64,000 nucleotides of DNA from Pseudomonas vranovensis DSM 16006. GTDB taxonomy: Bacteria; Pseudomonadota; Gammaproteobacteria; Pseudomonadales; Pseudomonadaceae. The DNA lies in contig NZ_AUED01000003.1 of the NCBI RefSeq assembly GCF_000425805.1, positions 248,001-312,000 of the forward strand. The letters run 5' to 3'. Shown here piece by piece: positions 26,380-35,709 of this stretch; within the stretch, counting starts at the first letter, position 1; each line of letters begins with the position of its first letter. The notes under the pieces were generated by a model that was not told where the DNA came from, did no database searches, and saw only the letters and a list, made by a program, of their open reading frames with translations. A program made the position numbers and the translations under genes.

Positions 26380-26480
26380 AGTTGGCTCCGCTCGATGTTC
26401 TTTGCCAAGTGAAGCACTGCTGCGCCACGAGGTCACGCCGGATATGCAGATACCCCTGTCGGCGTGGCAACTGACAAGGC

Positions 26481-27359
26481 TCAAGGCTGATCGTTGAAAA
26501 ACTGCTGGCTGTCCTGCAGGTAGTGCTCGCGCAGGTCAGGGTCCAGCCACTGGGCATAAAGCCTGGGCAGGACAGTGCGACGCAGAGGCTGCAGGAGTTG
26601 ATCGATATGGGTGACGGCTTCACGACCCAGCGGTGTATCGGAGCATCCTACATGGATGAACTGATAGGGGGCCGCGCCCTTGAGCGGATAGAACCGATAG
26701 TCATCTGCCGACCAACCTTGTTGCGCAAGCATGTAGCGGACCTCGGGCCAATAGCCGAGCAATAGCTGCAGGCGTCCGCGCTGTTGCATTTGCAGCAGGT
26801 TGGTGGCCGCATCATTGCCGTAATGGCGACTGAGCGTATTGCTGGGCAGCGTCTTGAGCAGGGCATCGACCGGGGGGCTGTAGCTGCGTTCGGCGACGAC
26901 ACCCAGCTTGAGTGAGGTGCTGCTGAGTACCGCTTGCAGGTCTATCTGCTGATCCTTGATGAAGGGCGCCAATAGTGCCTGATCGTGCTGGCGAGCGACG
27001 AGGCCGCTGCTGAGCATGCCCAGGCTAGGCACAGAATAGTACACGTAGCGGGCACGGTCGGCCGTCCACAGCAGGGTTGGATCACAGGTGAAACTGCGCT
27101 CCTGCAGCATCTGTATGCCGCGTGCGCGGTTGACCCGGACGATGCTGTGATCGTATTCGGGCATGTTCTCGATCAGCATGGGCAGCAGTTGGTCGATCAC
27201 GCCCTGGCCTTTGCGCTCGCCTTCGTAAATGGTCAGCGGGGGCAGGTCGCGCAGTAGCCATATCAACCGTTCCTTGGCCCAGACAACGCCCGGAAGGCTA
27301 CTGCCCAGCAGGCTGCACAGCAGCATCGCCATTAAGGTGCGGTGCCTGCACTTGATCAT
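26481..27359 (-). CDS. Periplasmic solute-binding-like protein (TIGR02285-type)
   Basis: A 292-residue exported protein with signal peptide MIKCRHRTLMAMLLCSLLGSSLPGVVWA. The mature part resembles type-3 periplasmic binding proteins (LIWLLRDLPPLTIYEGERKGQGVIDQLLPMLIENMPEY). The segment RARGIQMLQERSFTCDPTLLW and the C-terminal PYQFIHVGCSDTPLG give one likely disulfide. No transporter genes are adjacent. It leads the minus-strand unit with the LuxR-type regulator, so a role as an accessory ligand sensor or competitor for the kinase's own binding domains is plausible. That role is inference. Confidence 0.75.
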   Translation of the reverse strand: MIKCRHRTLMAMLLCSLLGSSLPGVVWAKERLIWLLRDLPPLTIYEGERKGQGVIDQLLPMLIENMPEYDHSIVRVNRARGIQMLQERSFTCDPTLLWTADRARYVYYSVPSLGMLSSGLVARQHDQALLAPFIKDQQIDLQAVLSSTSLKLGVVAERSYSPPVDALLKTLPSNTLSRHYGNDAATNLLQMQQRGRLQLLLGYWPEVRYMLAQQGWSADDYRFYPLKGAAPYQFIHVGCSDTPLGREAVTHIDQLLQPLRRTVLPRLYAQWLDPDLREHYLQDSQQFFNDQP

Positions 27360-27406
27360 TTGCGAGTCTCCGCCGTCGAGCCGGGAGCAGGGTTGAGCAC
27401 GGTGGT

Positions 27407-28606
27407 CTAGACAGCCCCTTGTTCACGCAAGCGAGCGATTCGCAGGGCGTCGTAGCCCAACTCACCGAGCAGCTGCTCGGTATGGGCGCCAAGCTCCGGC
27501 CCCACCCACTCGCTGGAACCTGGCGTCTGCGACAGCTTGGGTACGATGCCAGGCATCTTGAAGGGCTTGCCGTCCGGCAGTTTGGCCTGCAGGAACATTT
27601 CGCGGGCAAGGAACTGCGGGTCGCTGAACATGTCTTCGGCGCTGTAGATACGGCTGGCCGGCACCTGGGCGTCGTTGAGCACTTGCATCAGGTCATCCAG
27701 CGGCAGGGTGTGGGCCCAGCGGTCGATCACCCCGTACAACTCGTCGCGGCGCAAGTCGCGACCATCGTTGCTGGCCAGTTGCGGATCGTCCGCCAGGTCC
27801 GGGCGGCCAATGGCCTGCATGAAACGCTTGAAGATTGCATCGCCGTTGGCGCCGATCTGCACGTGCTTGCCATCGGCACTGGTATGGATCGAGGAGGGCG
27901 TGATCCCGGGCATGATATTGCCAGTGCGCTCGCGGATAAAGCCGAACACGTCGAACTCCGGCACCATGCTCTCCATCATGGCGAAGATCGCCTCGTACAA
28001 GGCGACATCCACCACCTGGCCTTCACCGCCGTTGACCTCTCGATGACGCAAGGCCATCAACGCACCAATCACGCCCCACAGCGCTGCAATCGAGTCGCCG
28101 ATGGAGATCCCCGTGCGTACCGGCGGGCGATCCTCGAAACCGGTGATGTAGCGCAGCCCGCCCATGGACTCGCCTACGGCACCAAAGCCGGGCTGGTCCT
28201 TCATCGGGCCGGTCTGGCCGAAACCCGACAGGCGTACCATCACCAGTTTCGGGTTCAGCGCGTGCAGGGTCTCCCAGCCCAGGCCGAGTTTTTCCAGCAC
28301 GCCGGGACGAAAGTTCTCGATCAGGATATCGGCGTCGGCCAACAGCTTCTTGAGGATCTCGATCCCTTCAGGGTGCTTGAGGTTGAGCGTCAATGACTGC
28401 TTGTTGCGGGCCTGGACGAACCACCACAGCGATGTGCCCTCATACAGCTTGCGCCATTTTCGCAACGGGTCGCCGCCGTCGGGGGACTCGATCTTGATCA
28501 CCTGGGCACCGAATTCGGCGCAGATGCGCGAGGCGAACGGACCGGCGATCAGGGTGCCGAGTTCGATGACTTTGAGGCCGGCGAGAGGTTTGCTGGGCGT
28601 AGACAT
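27407..28606 (-). CDS. CaiB/BaiF family (class III) CoA transferase
   Basis: A 399-residue enzyme that moves CoA between carboxylic acids. It begins LAGLKVIELGTLIAGPFASRICAEFGAQVIKIE, the family N-terminus. The region RLSGFGQTGPMKDQPGFGAVGESMGGLRYITG and the likely catalytic aspartate in ISIGDSIAALWG are present. MSTPSKPLAG was taken as the start; an upstream ATG would add 14 residues. The substrate is unknown, as no dedicated pathway genes are adjacent. It is divergent from yaeQ. Confidence 0.9.
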   Translation of the reverse strand: MSTPSKPLAGLKVIELGTLIAGPFASRICAEFGAQVIKIESPDGGDPLRKWRKLYEGTSLWWFVQARNKQSLTLNLKHPEGIEILKKLLADADILIENFRPGVLEKLGLGWETLHALNPKLVMVRLSGFGQTGPMKDQPGFGAVGESMGGLRYITGFEDRPPVRTGISIGDSIAALWGVIGALMALRHREVNGGEGQVVDVALYEAIFAMMESMVPEFDVFGFIRERTGNIMPGITPSSIHTSADGKHVQIGANGDAIFKRFMQAIGRPDLADDPQLASNDGRDLRRDELYGVIDRWAHTLPLDDLMQVLNDAQVPASRIYSAEDMFSDPQFLAREMFLQAKLPDGKPFKMPGIVPKLSQTPGSSEWVGPELGAHTEQLLGELGYDALRIARLREQGAV

Positions 28607-28735
28607 GGGGCATCCGTGGCGGCAGGTCAGAGCCCCCGTTTTTATCATACGCAGGCGCGCTCAGATACTGCTGCGGGGCAAGGATTGCCAGGATCGGTTA
28701 GACTGGGCGACTTTTCTTGCCGCAAGATGCTCACC

Positions 28736-29278
28736 ATGGCCCAGCCGTCCACGACCTACAAATTTGAACTGAACCTCACCGATCTCGATCGCGGTGTGTA
28801 CGAAAGCGTCAAGCAAACCATTGCCCGCCATCCTTCGGAAACCGAAGAGCGCATGGCCGTACGCTTGTTGGCTTACGCCCTGTGGTACAACGAGCAGCTG
28901 TCGTTCGGACGTGGTCTGTCGGATGTGGACGAGGCTGCACTGTGGGAAAAGAGCCTGGACGACCGCATCCTGCACTGGATCGAGGTCGGTCAACCCGATG
29001 CCGAGCGCTTGACCTGGTGCTCGCGCCGCACTGAGCGCACCAGCCTGCTCGCCTACGGCAGCCTGCGGGTGTGGGAGACCAAGGTGGTCGGTGCGGTCAA
29101 GGGCCTGAAGAACCTTAATATCGCCGCCGTGCCCCAGGACGTCCTCGAGACCCTGGCCACCGACATGCCACGTTCGATCAAGTGGGATGTGATGATCAGT
29201 GAAGGCACGATCTTCGTCACCGATGATCGCGGCCAGCACGAAGTCCAGCTCGAATGGCTCCTGGGTGATCGCGGCTAA
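28736..29278 (+). CDS. yaeQ: YaeQ family protein
   Basis: A 180-residue protein of the YaeQ family, whose fold resembles PD-(D/E)XK nucleases. It begins AQPSTTYKFELNLTDLDRGVYES and contains HPSETEERMAVRLLAYAL, LWEKSLDDRILHWIEVGQPD and VWETKV, the conserved family stretches. E. coli YaeQ was first described as suppressing loss of RfaH, but a direct function has not been shown. ATG at 28736 was preferred; an ATG at 28727 adds three residues. recJ follows after 54 bases and may be co-transcribed. Confidence 0.9.
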   Translation: MAQPSTTYKFELNLTDLDRGVYESVKQTIARHPSETEERMAVRLLAYALWYNEQLSFGRGLSDVDEAALWEKSLDDRILHWIEVGQPDAERLTWCSRRTERTSLLAYGSLRVWETKVVGAVKGLKNLNIAAVPQDVLETLATDMPRSIKWDVMISEGTIFVTDDRGQHEVQLEWLLGDRG

Positions 29279-29332
29279 GGCCGCCTCGCACACAGCCGTC
29301 CACTCCTGATTCACGAGAAGCCCCTTCGCCCC

Positions 29333-31042
29333 ATGCGCATCGAACCCCGCCCGCTGCCCTCCACCTTGCCGTTTCTTGGTGATCTGCCGCCCTTGCTGAC
29401 TCGCCTGTATGCCGCGCGCGGCGTGCAATCGGCCGATGAACTGGACAAGAGCCTGGCGCGCCTGCTGCCTTACCAGCAGCTCAAGGGTATCGAGGTGGCG
29501 GTCGACCTGCTGATCGAGGCGCTGACGCAGCGCCAGCGCATCCTGATCGTCGGTGACTTCGATGCCGATGGCGCGACGGCCAGCACCGTTGGCGTGCTGG
29601 GCTTGCGCCTGCTGGGCGCTGCCCATGTCGATTACCTGGTTCCCAATCGTTTCGAGTACGGCTACGGCCTGACCCCGGAAATCGTTCAGGTGGCCCTGGA
29701 GCGCCAGCCACAGCTGTTGATTACCGTGGATAACGGTATCTCCAGCGTCGAAGGCGTGGCCGCAGCCAAGGCCGCCGGGCTCAAGGTGTTGGTGACCGAT
29801 CACCATTTGCCTGGCAACGAGCTGCCTGCCGCCGATGCCATCGTCAACCCCAACCAGCCGGGCTGTACCTTTGCCAGCAAGGCCCTGGCCGGAGTGGGGG
29901 TGATCTTCTACGTGCTGATGGCGTTGCGCGCACGCTTGCGCAGCCTGGGTCACTACGACAGCCGGCCGCAGCCGAACATCGGTGAGTTGCTCGACCTGGT
30001 GGCCCTGGGCAGTGTGGCCGACGTGGTACCACTGGATGCCAACAACCGCATCCTGGTGCATCAGGGGCTGGAGCGGATCCGTGCCGGGCGCGCCCGTCCA
30101 GGGCTCAAGGCGATTCTGGAAGTGGCGCGGCGCGATCATGCCCGCATCACCTCCACGGACCTTGGCTTTATCCTCGGCCCCCGCCTCAACGCCGCCGGGC
30201 GTCTGGATGACATGAGCCTGGGTATCGAATGCCTGCTCAGCGACGACCCTGGCCTGGCCCGGGAAATGGCCGGGCAACTGGACGATCTCAATCAGGATCG
30301 CAAGTCTATCGAGCAGGGCATGCAACGCGAGGCGCTGGCCCAGCTCAAGGACCTGCCGCTGGAGTCGATGCCGTTTGGCTTGTGCCTGTTCGAGCCGGAC
30401 TGGCACCAGGGAGTGATCGGTATCCTGGCCTCGCGCCTCAAGGAGCGCTATCACCGGCCTACCATCGCTTTTGCCGACGCAGGCGAGGGCATGCTCAAGG
30501 GGTCGGCGCGTTCGGTGCCCGGTTTTCATATTCGCGACGCACTGGATGCGGTGGCGGCGCGTTATCCGCAGTTGATCAGCAAGTTCGGCGGCCACGCCAT
30601 GGCCGCCGGGTTGTCACTGCCCGCCGACAACTTTCCGGCATTCGCCCAGGCGTTCGATGAAGAAGTTCGTCGCCAACTACAAGAAGATGACCTGACCGGG
30701 CGTCTGCTGTCGGACGGCACCCTGGCCGTCGAAGAGTTTCACCTGGAGTTGGCCCGCGCCCTGCGTCAAGCCGGCCCTTGGGGCCAGCACTTCCCTGAGC
30801 CGCTGTTTCATGGCGTGTTCCAGCTGGTCGAACAGCGAGTGGTGGGTGAGCGACACTTGAAGGTGGTGCTCAAGAGCGAGTGCGGCTCGGTCCGTCTCGA
30901 TGGCATCGCCTTTGGTGTGGATCGTGATGTCTGGCCTAACCCGACGGTTCGTTGGGTGGAGCTTGCCTACAAGCTCGACGTCAACGAATTCCGCGGCCAG
31001 GAAAGCGTGCAACTGATGATCGCGCACATGGAGCCGCGCTGA
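29333..31042 (+). CDS. recJ: Single-stranded-DNA-specific exonuclease RecJ
   Basis: 5'-3' exonuclease acting in recombination and mismatch repair. The 569 residues contain DHH-family motifs: ILIVGDFDADGATAS (motif I), LITVDNGISS, VLVTDHHLPGNELP (the DHH) and LVALGSVADVVPL. The DHHA1 region has GSARSVPGFHIRDAL and KFGGHAMAAGLSL, and an OB domain is C-terminal. The length is typical. It occupies the place expected downstream of thrC in pseudomonads, with the signalling island and the CoA transferase between. Confidence 0.96.
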   Translation: MRIEPRPLPSTLPFLGDLPPLLTRLYAARGVQSADELDKSLARLLPYQQLKGIEVAVDLLIEALTQRQRILIVGDFDADGATASTVGVLGLRLLGAAHVDYLVPNRFEYGYGLTPEIVQVALERQPQLLITVDNGISSVEGVAAAKAAGLKVLVTDHHLPGNELPAADAIVNPNQPGCTFASKALAGVGVIFYVLMALRARLRSLGHYDSRPQPNIGELLDLVALGSVADVVPLDANNRILVHQGLERIRAGRARPGLKAILEVARRDHARITSTDLGFILGPRLNAAGRLDDMSLGIECLLSDDPGLAREMAGQLDDLNQDRKSIEQGMQREALAQLKDLPLESMPFGLCLFEPDWHQGVIGILASRLKERYHRPTIAFADAGEGMLKGSARSVPGFHIRDALDAVAARYPQLISKFGGHAMAAGLSLPADNFPAFAQAFDEEVRRQLQEDDLTGRLLSDGTLAVEEFHLELARALRQAGPWGQHFPEPLFHGVFQLVEQRVVGERHLKVVLKSECGSVRLDGIAFGVDRDVWPNPTVRWVELAYKLDVNEFRGQESVQLMIAHMEPR

Positions 31043-31158
31043 GGCCAGGGGCAAAGTGGTCTAGGCTCAGTAGGATTGGTCGAAGAACCTGCGGGGAAGA
31101 TTCTGTAGTCGGCCGGTCAACCATCTGGAGCCTTACCACTTGATTTGAGAGGTGCCCC

Positions 31159-32265
31159 ATGAGCCTGCTGCTTGAGCCCTACACCCTGCGCCATCTGACC
31201 CTGCCCAACCGAATCGCCGTTTCACCCATGTGCCAGTATTCCAGTGTCGATGGCCTGGCCAATGACTGGCACCTGGTTCACTTGGGTAGCCGCGCGGTCG
31301 GGGGCGCCGGGTTGATCTTCACCGAAGCCACGGCGGTGACTGCCGACGGACGGATCACTGCCCAGGACTTGGGCCTGTGGGACGACGCCCAAATTCCGGC
31401 GCTGCAACGCATTACCCGCTTCATTACGGCCCAGGGTGCCGTGCCTGGCATTCAACTGGCCCATGCCGGGCGCAAGGCCAGTACCTATCGACCCTGGTTG
31501 GGCAAGCAGGGCAGCGTCAAGCCGGAAGAGGGTGGCTGGGTTCCGATCGGGCCATCGAAAATTGCTTTCGATCCGCAGCACACCGCACCTGTCGAGATGA
31601 CCAAGGCGCAGATCGACGAGGTGATCCAGGCCTTTGTCGATGCGGCGCATCGCGCGTTGAAAGCTGGCTTCAAAGTGGTCGAGGTGCATGCGGCGCATGG
31701 CTATCTACTGCATCAGTTTCTTTCGCCGCTGAGCAACCAGCGCCGTGACGAGTACGGCAGCTGCTTTGACAATCGTGTTCGCCTGACCTTGCAGGTGACC
31801 GAGGCTGTGCGTGAGGTCTGGCCGGAAGAGTTGCCGGTGTTCGTGCGGCTGTCGGCCACTGATTGGGTCGAGGATGGCTGGAATCCGGACGAAACCGTCG
31901 AGCTGGCCAAGCGCTTGAGAAAGCTGGGTGTGGACTTGATCGATGTATCGTCCGGCGGGACGTCGGTGAATGCCGAAATTCCCACGGGGCCTGGGTACCA
32001 GACCCAGTTTGCGGCGAAGGTGCGGGAGGAGTCGGGGATCGCCACCGGCACGGTTGGGATGATCACCGACCCGATGCAGGCCGAAACCATCTTGCGTACG
32101 GCCCAGGCCGATATCATCTTCCTGGCTCGGGAACTGCTGCGTGACCCGTACTGGCCCTTGCATGCCGATGACGACCTGGGGGGCAACAAAGCCACCTGGC
32201 CGGCCCAGTACCAGCGGGCGACCAGCCGGGCCAACCCGATTCACGAGTCTGACCTGCGCGATTGA
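31159..32265 (+). CDS. Old Yellow Enzyme family NAD(P)H:flavin oxidoreductase (YqjM/XenA class)
   Basis: A 368-residue FMN enzyme reducing activated C=C bonds or nitro compounds. It begins LLEPYTLRHLTLPNRIAVSPMCQYSS; C25 in PMCQY is the flavin-tuning cysteine of the thermophilic-like YqjM/XenA class. The substrate-binding histidines appear in IQLAHAGRKAS and VEVHAAHGYLLHQFLSPLSN. FMN phosphate-binding elements are near the C-terminus (GTVGMITDPMQAE, FLARELLRDPYW). GAGGTG precedes the ATG. It is monocistronic; a REP doublet follows. The physiological substrate is not known. Confidence 0.93.
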   Translation: MSLLLEPYTLRHLTLPNRIAVSPMCQYSSVDGLANDWHLVHLGSRAVGGAGLIFTEATAVTADGRITAQDLGLWDDAQIPALQRITRFITAQGAVPGIQLAHAGRKASTYRPWLGKQGSVKPEEGGWVPIGPSKIAFDPQHTAPVEMTKAQIDEVIQAFVDAAHRALKAGFKVVEVHAAHGYLLHQFLSPLSNQRRDEYGSCFDNRVRLTLQVTEAVREVWPEELPVFVRLSATDWVEDGWNPDETVELAKRLRKLGVDLIDVSSGGTSVNAEIPTGPGYQTQFAAKVREESGIATGTVGMITDPMQAETILRTAQADIIFLARELLRDPYWPLHADDDLGGNKATWPAQYQRATSRANPIHESDLRD

Positions 32266-32277
32266 AGGGGTTGGACA

Positions 32278-32364
32278 CCTGTGGGCGGCAGCTTGCCAGC
32301 GATGAGGGCCAGGATTACATACGGCCGCTCTGCGGCTGATCGAGGGCAAGCCCGCTCCCACAGG
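32278..32364. repeat. REP doublet (REPIN-like) between the OYE gene and spdH
   Basis: CCTGTGGGCGGCAGCTTGCC and the opposite GGCAAGCCCGCTCCCACAGG form long inverted arms around about 45 bases, in the gap between two convergent genes. The arms carry the GGGCAAGCCCGCTCC core of the other REP copies. Confidence 0.72.
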
Positions 32365-32390
32365 TTCTATGCAAGGCAGTTGATTCCGTA

Positions 32391-34253
32391 CTACGCCAGC
32401 TCACCTACCGCGCGCCAGGCTTCGTCAATGGCCGCATGGGCATACGCACTCCAGGCCGCATCGGAGTTGGCGATGCTCACCTTGCCCACGGGCTTGCGCG
32501 CCAGTTCCATCCATTGTTCGGTCTGCTCGGGGTCGTCATAGAGGGTGTTGGTGAAGCAGGCATAGCCGTGTGGCCAACGGTTGACGGTGATTGCCAGGAT
32601 GTCCTGTTGGTGGTCGAAACCGCCAGGTCCCAGCATGCGCTGCAACTGCTCGCGCAGTTGGCTCTCCAGGGTTTCAAATGGGGTGCCGTACAACCGTGCA
32701 CGCCCGGCGCGTGCCTGGTCGCGACCGTTCATCTTGCTGTCGGGGCTGGTGGGTACGTAGACCATGTGCAGGCCAATGGGCTGCGCCGGATCGCGGGGGT
32801 GCTCATAGCCACCCATGCTTACCGGGTAATCCAGCTTGATGCGGCTATAGGGCTGGGTCGCGGCATAGATCTCGTGTACACGAAGCTTCTTGAAGGCCTG
32901 CCAGTTGCGCACGATCACCTTGGTGTACACCAGCGGGAACTTCACGTTCTGGCTCAAGGCATGGGCCTGTTCAACCGACAGGTCGCGAAGCAGGTAGGGG
33001 ATCATCATGTTGTAGCAGGCCAGGATGCAGTGCTTGCCGCGGACCTGGGTCAGTTTTCCGCCCTGGCTGTAGCCGACATTCACCGCGCCGTCCTGATTGC
33101 GCACGCTGACTGCGGTGCTGTTCAGGCGCAGGCGTACTGGCTGGCCTGCGCGGTCGAGTTGGCTGTAGTCGAAGTTGGCCAGGACAATGTCTTCCATGCC
33201 GGTGCCCGGCGCGACACCAGGTATCAGGTTGCGCACCAGCAGGCGCGCCAGTGAGGCGTTGCCATCAGGGAAGTGATAGATGTAGGGCTCTTCCATTTCG
33301 GCCCTGGCTTCTTCGCTGATCGGCTCCAGGTCCATGGCGGCAAAGCCTGGGAAGCCAACGTAATAGGCATCGGCGGCGGCGACGGTATCGATGCTCAGGG
33401 CCATGAAATCGTTGGTGCGCCCCTGGAAGTACTTTACCGCCACGGGCGACAGGCCGACGTCCTTGAGCAGGAAGTCCTGGTAGCTGGTGCGCTCCAGGTA
33501 GGCGGTCTTTTCGTCCTGGGACTTGCCGGCGAGGTAGTCCCGGGGCGCTTCGTGCAGGTCGACCAGAGCCTTGCGGTCGCTGTCGGACAAGGGAAAGTCG
33601 TTGATGAAGTCGCGCACCGTGCGGGCATTGAGCTGCTCGGGGGCTATATCGTCGGCGACCATGGGGGTTGGGTCACCGGTCACCAGTTTGTCTTCGCCAA
33701 AATGCTCCTTGTCGAAAAACACCCCGCGCGAAAGTCCAAGGTCCGGGTAGAAGCTGCGATCGAAGGCGGTTTCAAAGCGCTTGATGTCTACCCCAAGGTC
33801 TTTGAGCAGGCCATTGACCTCGGCGCTGTACAGGTGGTTGGGTGACTGGAAGGCTTCACTGCCGCCATAGCCGATGATCATCCGTCCGCCGGCAGTGAAC
33901 TCGTTGCGCTTGGCATGGCCACCGAAGTCGTCGTGGTTTTCCAGGATCAGAATCTTTGCCTGGGGGTGCTTCTGGCGATAGAAATACGCCGCCGACAGCC
34001 CACTGATGCCGCCGCCGACCACCACCAGGTCATAGGTCTCGCTGATCGGCAGGGCATCGGTGGCGAAGGCTTTTTTCTCCCAGCCCATCTGGTGCGCGAC
34101 TTCAAAGGCGCCGACGTGGCTACCACGCAAGCCGGTCAGCGCCGGAGGATAGTAGCGCCCGCCCTGGGCAGCCTGGAGCAGTTGCAGCGGGGTCAGGCCC
34201 GCTGCAATGCCGATGGCGACTCCATTGATGAAGTCGCGCCGGGTAATTTCCAT
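32391..34253 (-). CDS. spdH: Tat-exported flavin amine oxidoreductase, spermidine dehydrogenase SpdH type
   Basis: A 620-residue flavoprotein. The N-terminus MEITRRDFINGVAIGIAAG is a twin-arginine (Tat) signal, so the folded, cofactor-loaded protein should reach the periplasm. The dinucleotide fold is YDLVVVGGGISGLSAAYFYRQ at about residue 75, with an FAD-binding NHDDFGGHAKRNEF after it. Length and N-terminus match P. aeruginosa SpdH (PA3713, 620 residues), which oxidises spermidine. It is the last gene of an operon with an aminobutyraldehyde dehydrogenase and a polyamine ABC importer, which supports the assignment. AAGGAAACCC precedes the ATG. Which aldehyde is released is not readable from the sequence. 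Confidence 0.85.
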   Translation of the reverse strand: MEITRRDFINGVAIGIAAGLTPLQLLQAAQGGRYYPPALTGLRGSHVGAFEVAHQMGWEKKAFATDALPISETYDLVVVGGGISGLSAAYFYRQKHPQAKILILENHDDFGGHAKRNEFTAGGRMIIGYGGSEAFQSPNHLYSAEVNGLLKDLGVDIKRFETAFDRSFYPDLGLSRGVFFDKEHFGEDKLVTGDPTPMVADDIAPEQLNARTVRDFINDFPLSDSDRKALVDLHEAPRDYLAGKSQDEKTAYLERTSYQDFLLKDVGLSPVAVKYFQGRTNDFMALSIDTVAAADAYYVGFPGFAAMDLEPISEEARAEMEEPYIYHFPDGNASLARLLVRNLIPGVAPGTGMEDIVLANFDYSQLDRAGQPVRLRLNSTAVSVRNQDGAVNVGYSQGGKLTQVRGKHCILACYNMMIPYLLRDLSVEQAHALSQNVKFPLVYTKVIVRNWQAFKKLRVHEIYAATQPYSRIKLDYPVSMGGYEHPRDPAQPIGLHMVYVPTSPDSKMNGRDQARAGRARLYGTPFETLESQLREQLQRMLGPGGFDHQQDILAITVNRWPHGYACFTNTLYDDPEQTEQWMELARKPVGKVSIANSDAAWSAYAHAAIDEAWRAVGELA

Positions 34254-34266
34254 GGGTTTCCTTACC

Positions 34267-35691
34267 TTAGTGTTTGAACATCACATGCCGAATGCAGGTG
34301 TAGTCTTCCAGTCCGTACATGGACATGTCTTTGCCGTAGCCAGACAGTTTCTGACCGCCGTGGGGCATTTCGCTGACCAGCATAAAATGCGTATTGACCC
34401 AGGTACAACCGTATTGCAGGCGTGCCGAAACACGATGGGCGCGTCCGACATCCGCCGTCCACAGTGACGAGGCCAGGCCGTAGTCGGAGTCGTTCGCCCA
34501 GGCCAGGGCCTGCGCTTCATCATCGAAGCGGGTAACCGAGACCACCGGGCCGAAGACCTCGCGCTGCACGATCTCGTCATCCTGCTGGGCATCGGCCAGC
34601 ACCGTCGGCTCGAAGAAGTAACCGTCGCCCGGCACTGCTTTGCCACCAGTCACCAGGCGGATATGCGGTTGGGCGATGGCGCGCTCGACCATGGCGGCAA
34701 CCCGGTCGCGATGTTGCGCGGTTATCAATGGGCCCAGCTCGGTGTCAGGGTCGTTCTGCAGGCCGTGCTTGAGGCTGGCGACAGCCTTGCCCAGCTTTTC
34801 CACGAACTGCTCGTAGATGCCGCTTTGGACGTAGAGGCGGCAGGCCGCGGTGCAATCTTGCCCGGCGTTGTAGAAGCCAAAGGTGCGAATGCCTTCGACG
34901 GCCGCATCGATATCGGCATCGTCGAAGATGATCACCGGCGCCTTGCCGCCCAGTTCCATGTGCATGCGTTTCACACTGTCGGCGGTGCTGGCGATGATGT
35001 TGGCTCCGGTCGGGATGGAGCCGGTCAGCGAGACCATGCGCACTTTCGGGTGGGTAACCAGCGGGGTGCCCACGCTCGGGCCGCGGCCGAAGAGGATGTT
35101 GAGCACCCCCGGGGGAAATATGTCGGTAGCCAGTTCGGCCAGGCGCAGCGCGGTCAGCGGCGTTTGCTCCGAAGGTTTGAGCACCACCGTGTTGCCAGCG
35201 GCCAGCGCCGGGGCGATTTTCCAGGCGACCATCATCAACGGGTAGTTCCAGGGGGCAATCGAGGCGATCACGCCCAGCGGGTCGCGACGGATCATCGAGG
35301 TATGGCCCGGCAGGTATTCACCGGCCGCCGAGCCGCTCAGGCAGCGTGTGGCGCCGGCGAAGAAACGGAACACGTCGGCGATGGCCGGGATCTCGTCCTT
35401 GAGCGCCGCAGCGTAGGGCTTGCCGCAGTTGTCCGACTCCAGGCGCGCCAGTTCCTCAGCGTGAGCCTCGATGGCGTCCGCCAGTTTCAGCAATAACAAT
35501 GAGCGGTCTCTGGGTGTGGTCTGCGACCAGGTTTCAAATGCGTGGTCGGCGGTGCGCACGGCCGCGTCGACCTGGGCCTCGCTGGCTTCGTTGATGTCCA
35601 CCAGCACGCTGCCCAGGGCCGGGTTCAGTACCGACAAGGCCGGGCCATCGCCAGCCACCAGTTGGCCATTGATCAGCAGTCGGGTTTGCAT
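34267..35691 (-). CDS. patD: Gamma-aminobutyraldehyde dehydrogenase
   Basis: Oxidises 4-aminobutyraldehyde to GABA with NAD+. The 474-residue aldehyde dehydrogenase has general base E246 ([11 protein letters not shown]) and nucleophile C280 ([11 protein letters not shown]), plus the NAD-binding stretch [17 protein letters not shown] and [11 protein letters not shown]. It resembles E. coli YdcW/PatD, and the gene order ABC transporter then dehydrogenase is the same as E. coli ydcSTUVW. It lies between the permease genes and spdH, so it should consume the aldehyde made from polyamines. Confidence 0.9.
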   Translation of the reverse strand: MQTRLLINGQLVAGDGPALSVLNPALGSVLVDINEASEAQVDAAVRTADHAFETWSQTTPRDRSLLLLKLADAIEAHAEELARLESDNCGKPYAAALKDEIPAIADVFRFFAGATRCLSGSAAGEYLPGHTSMIRRDPLGVIASIAPWNYPLMMVAWKIAPALAAGNTVVLKPSEQTPLTALRLAELATDIFPPGVLNILFGRGPSVGTPLVTHPKVRMVSLTGSIPTGANIIASTADSVKRMHMELGGKAPVIIFDDADIDAAVEGIRTFGFYNAGQDCTAACRLYVQSGIYEQFVEKLGKAVASLKHGLQNDPDTELGPLITAQHRDRVAAMVERAIAQPHIRLVTGGKAVPGDGYFFEPTVLADAQQDDEIVQREVFGPVVSVTRFDDEAQALAWANDSDYGLASSLWTADVGRAHRVSARLQYGCTWVNTHFMLVSEMPHGGQKLSGYGKDMSMYGLEDYTCIRHVMFKH

Positions 35692-35709
35692 CGTTGAGTC
35701 CTCCAGGCG

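Noticed and set aside
28661..30595. A 644-codon open frame antisense to yaeQ and recJ
   Set aside because: It crosses two well-supported sense genes and shows no motif; high GC leaves few stops.
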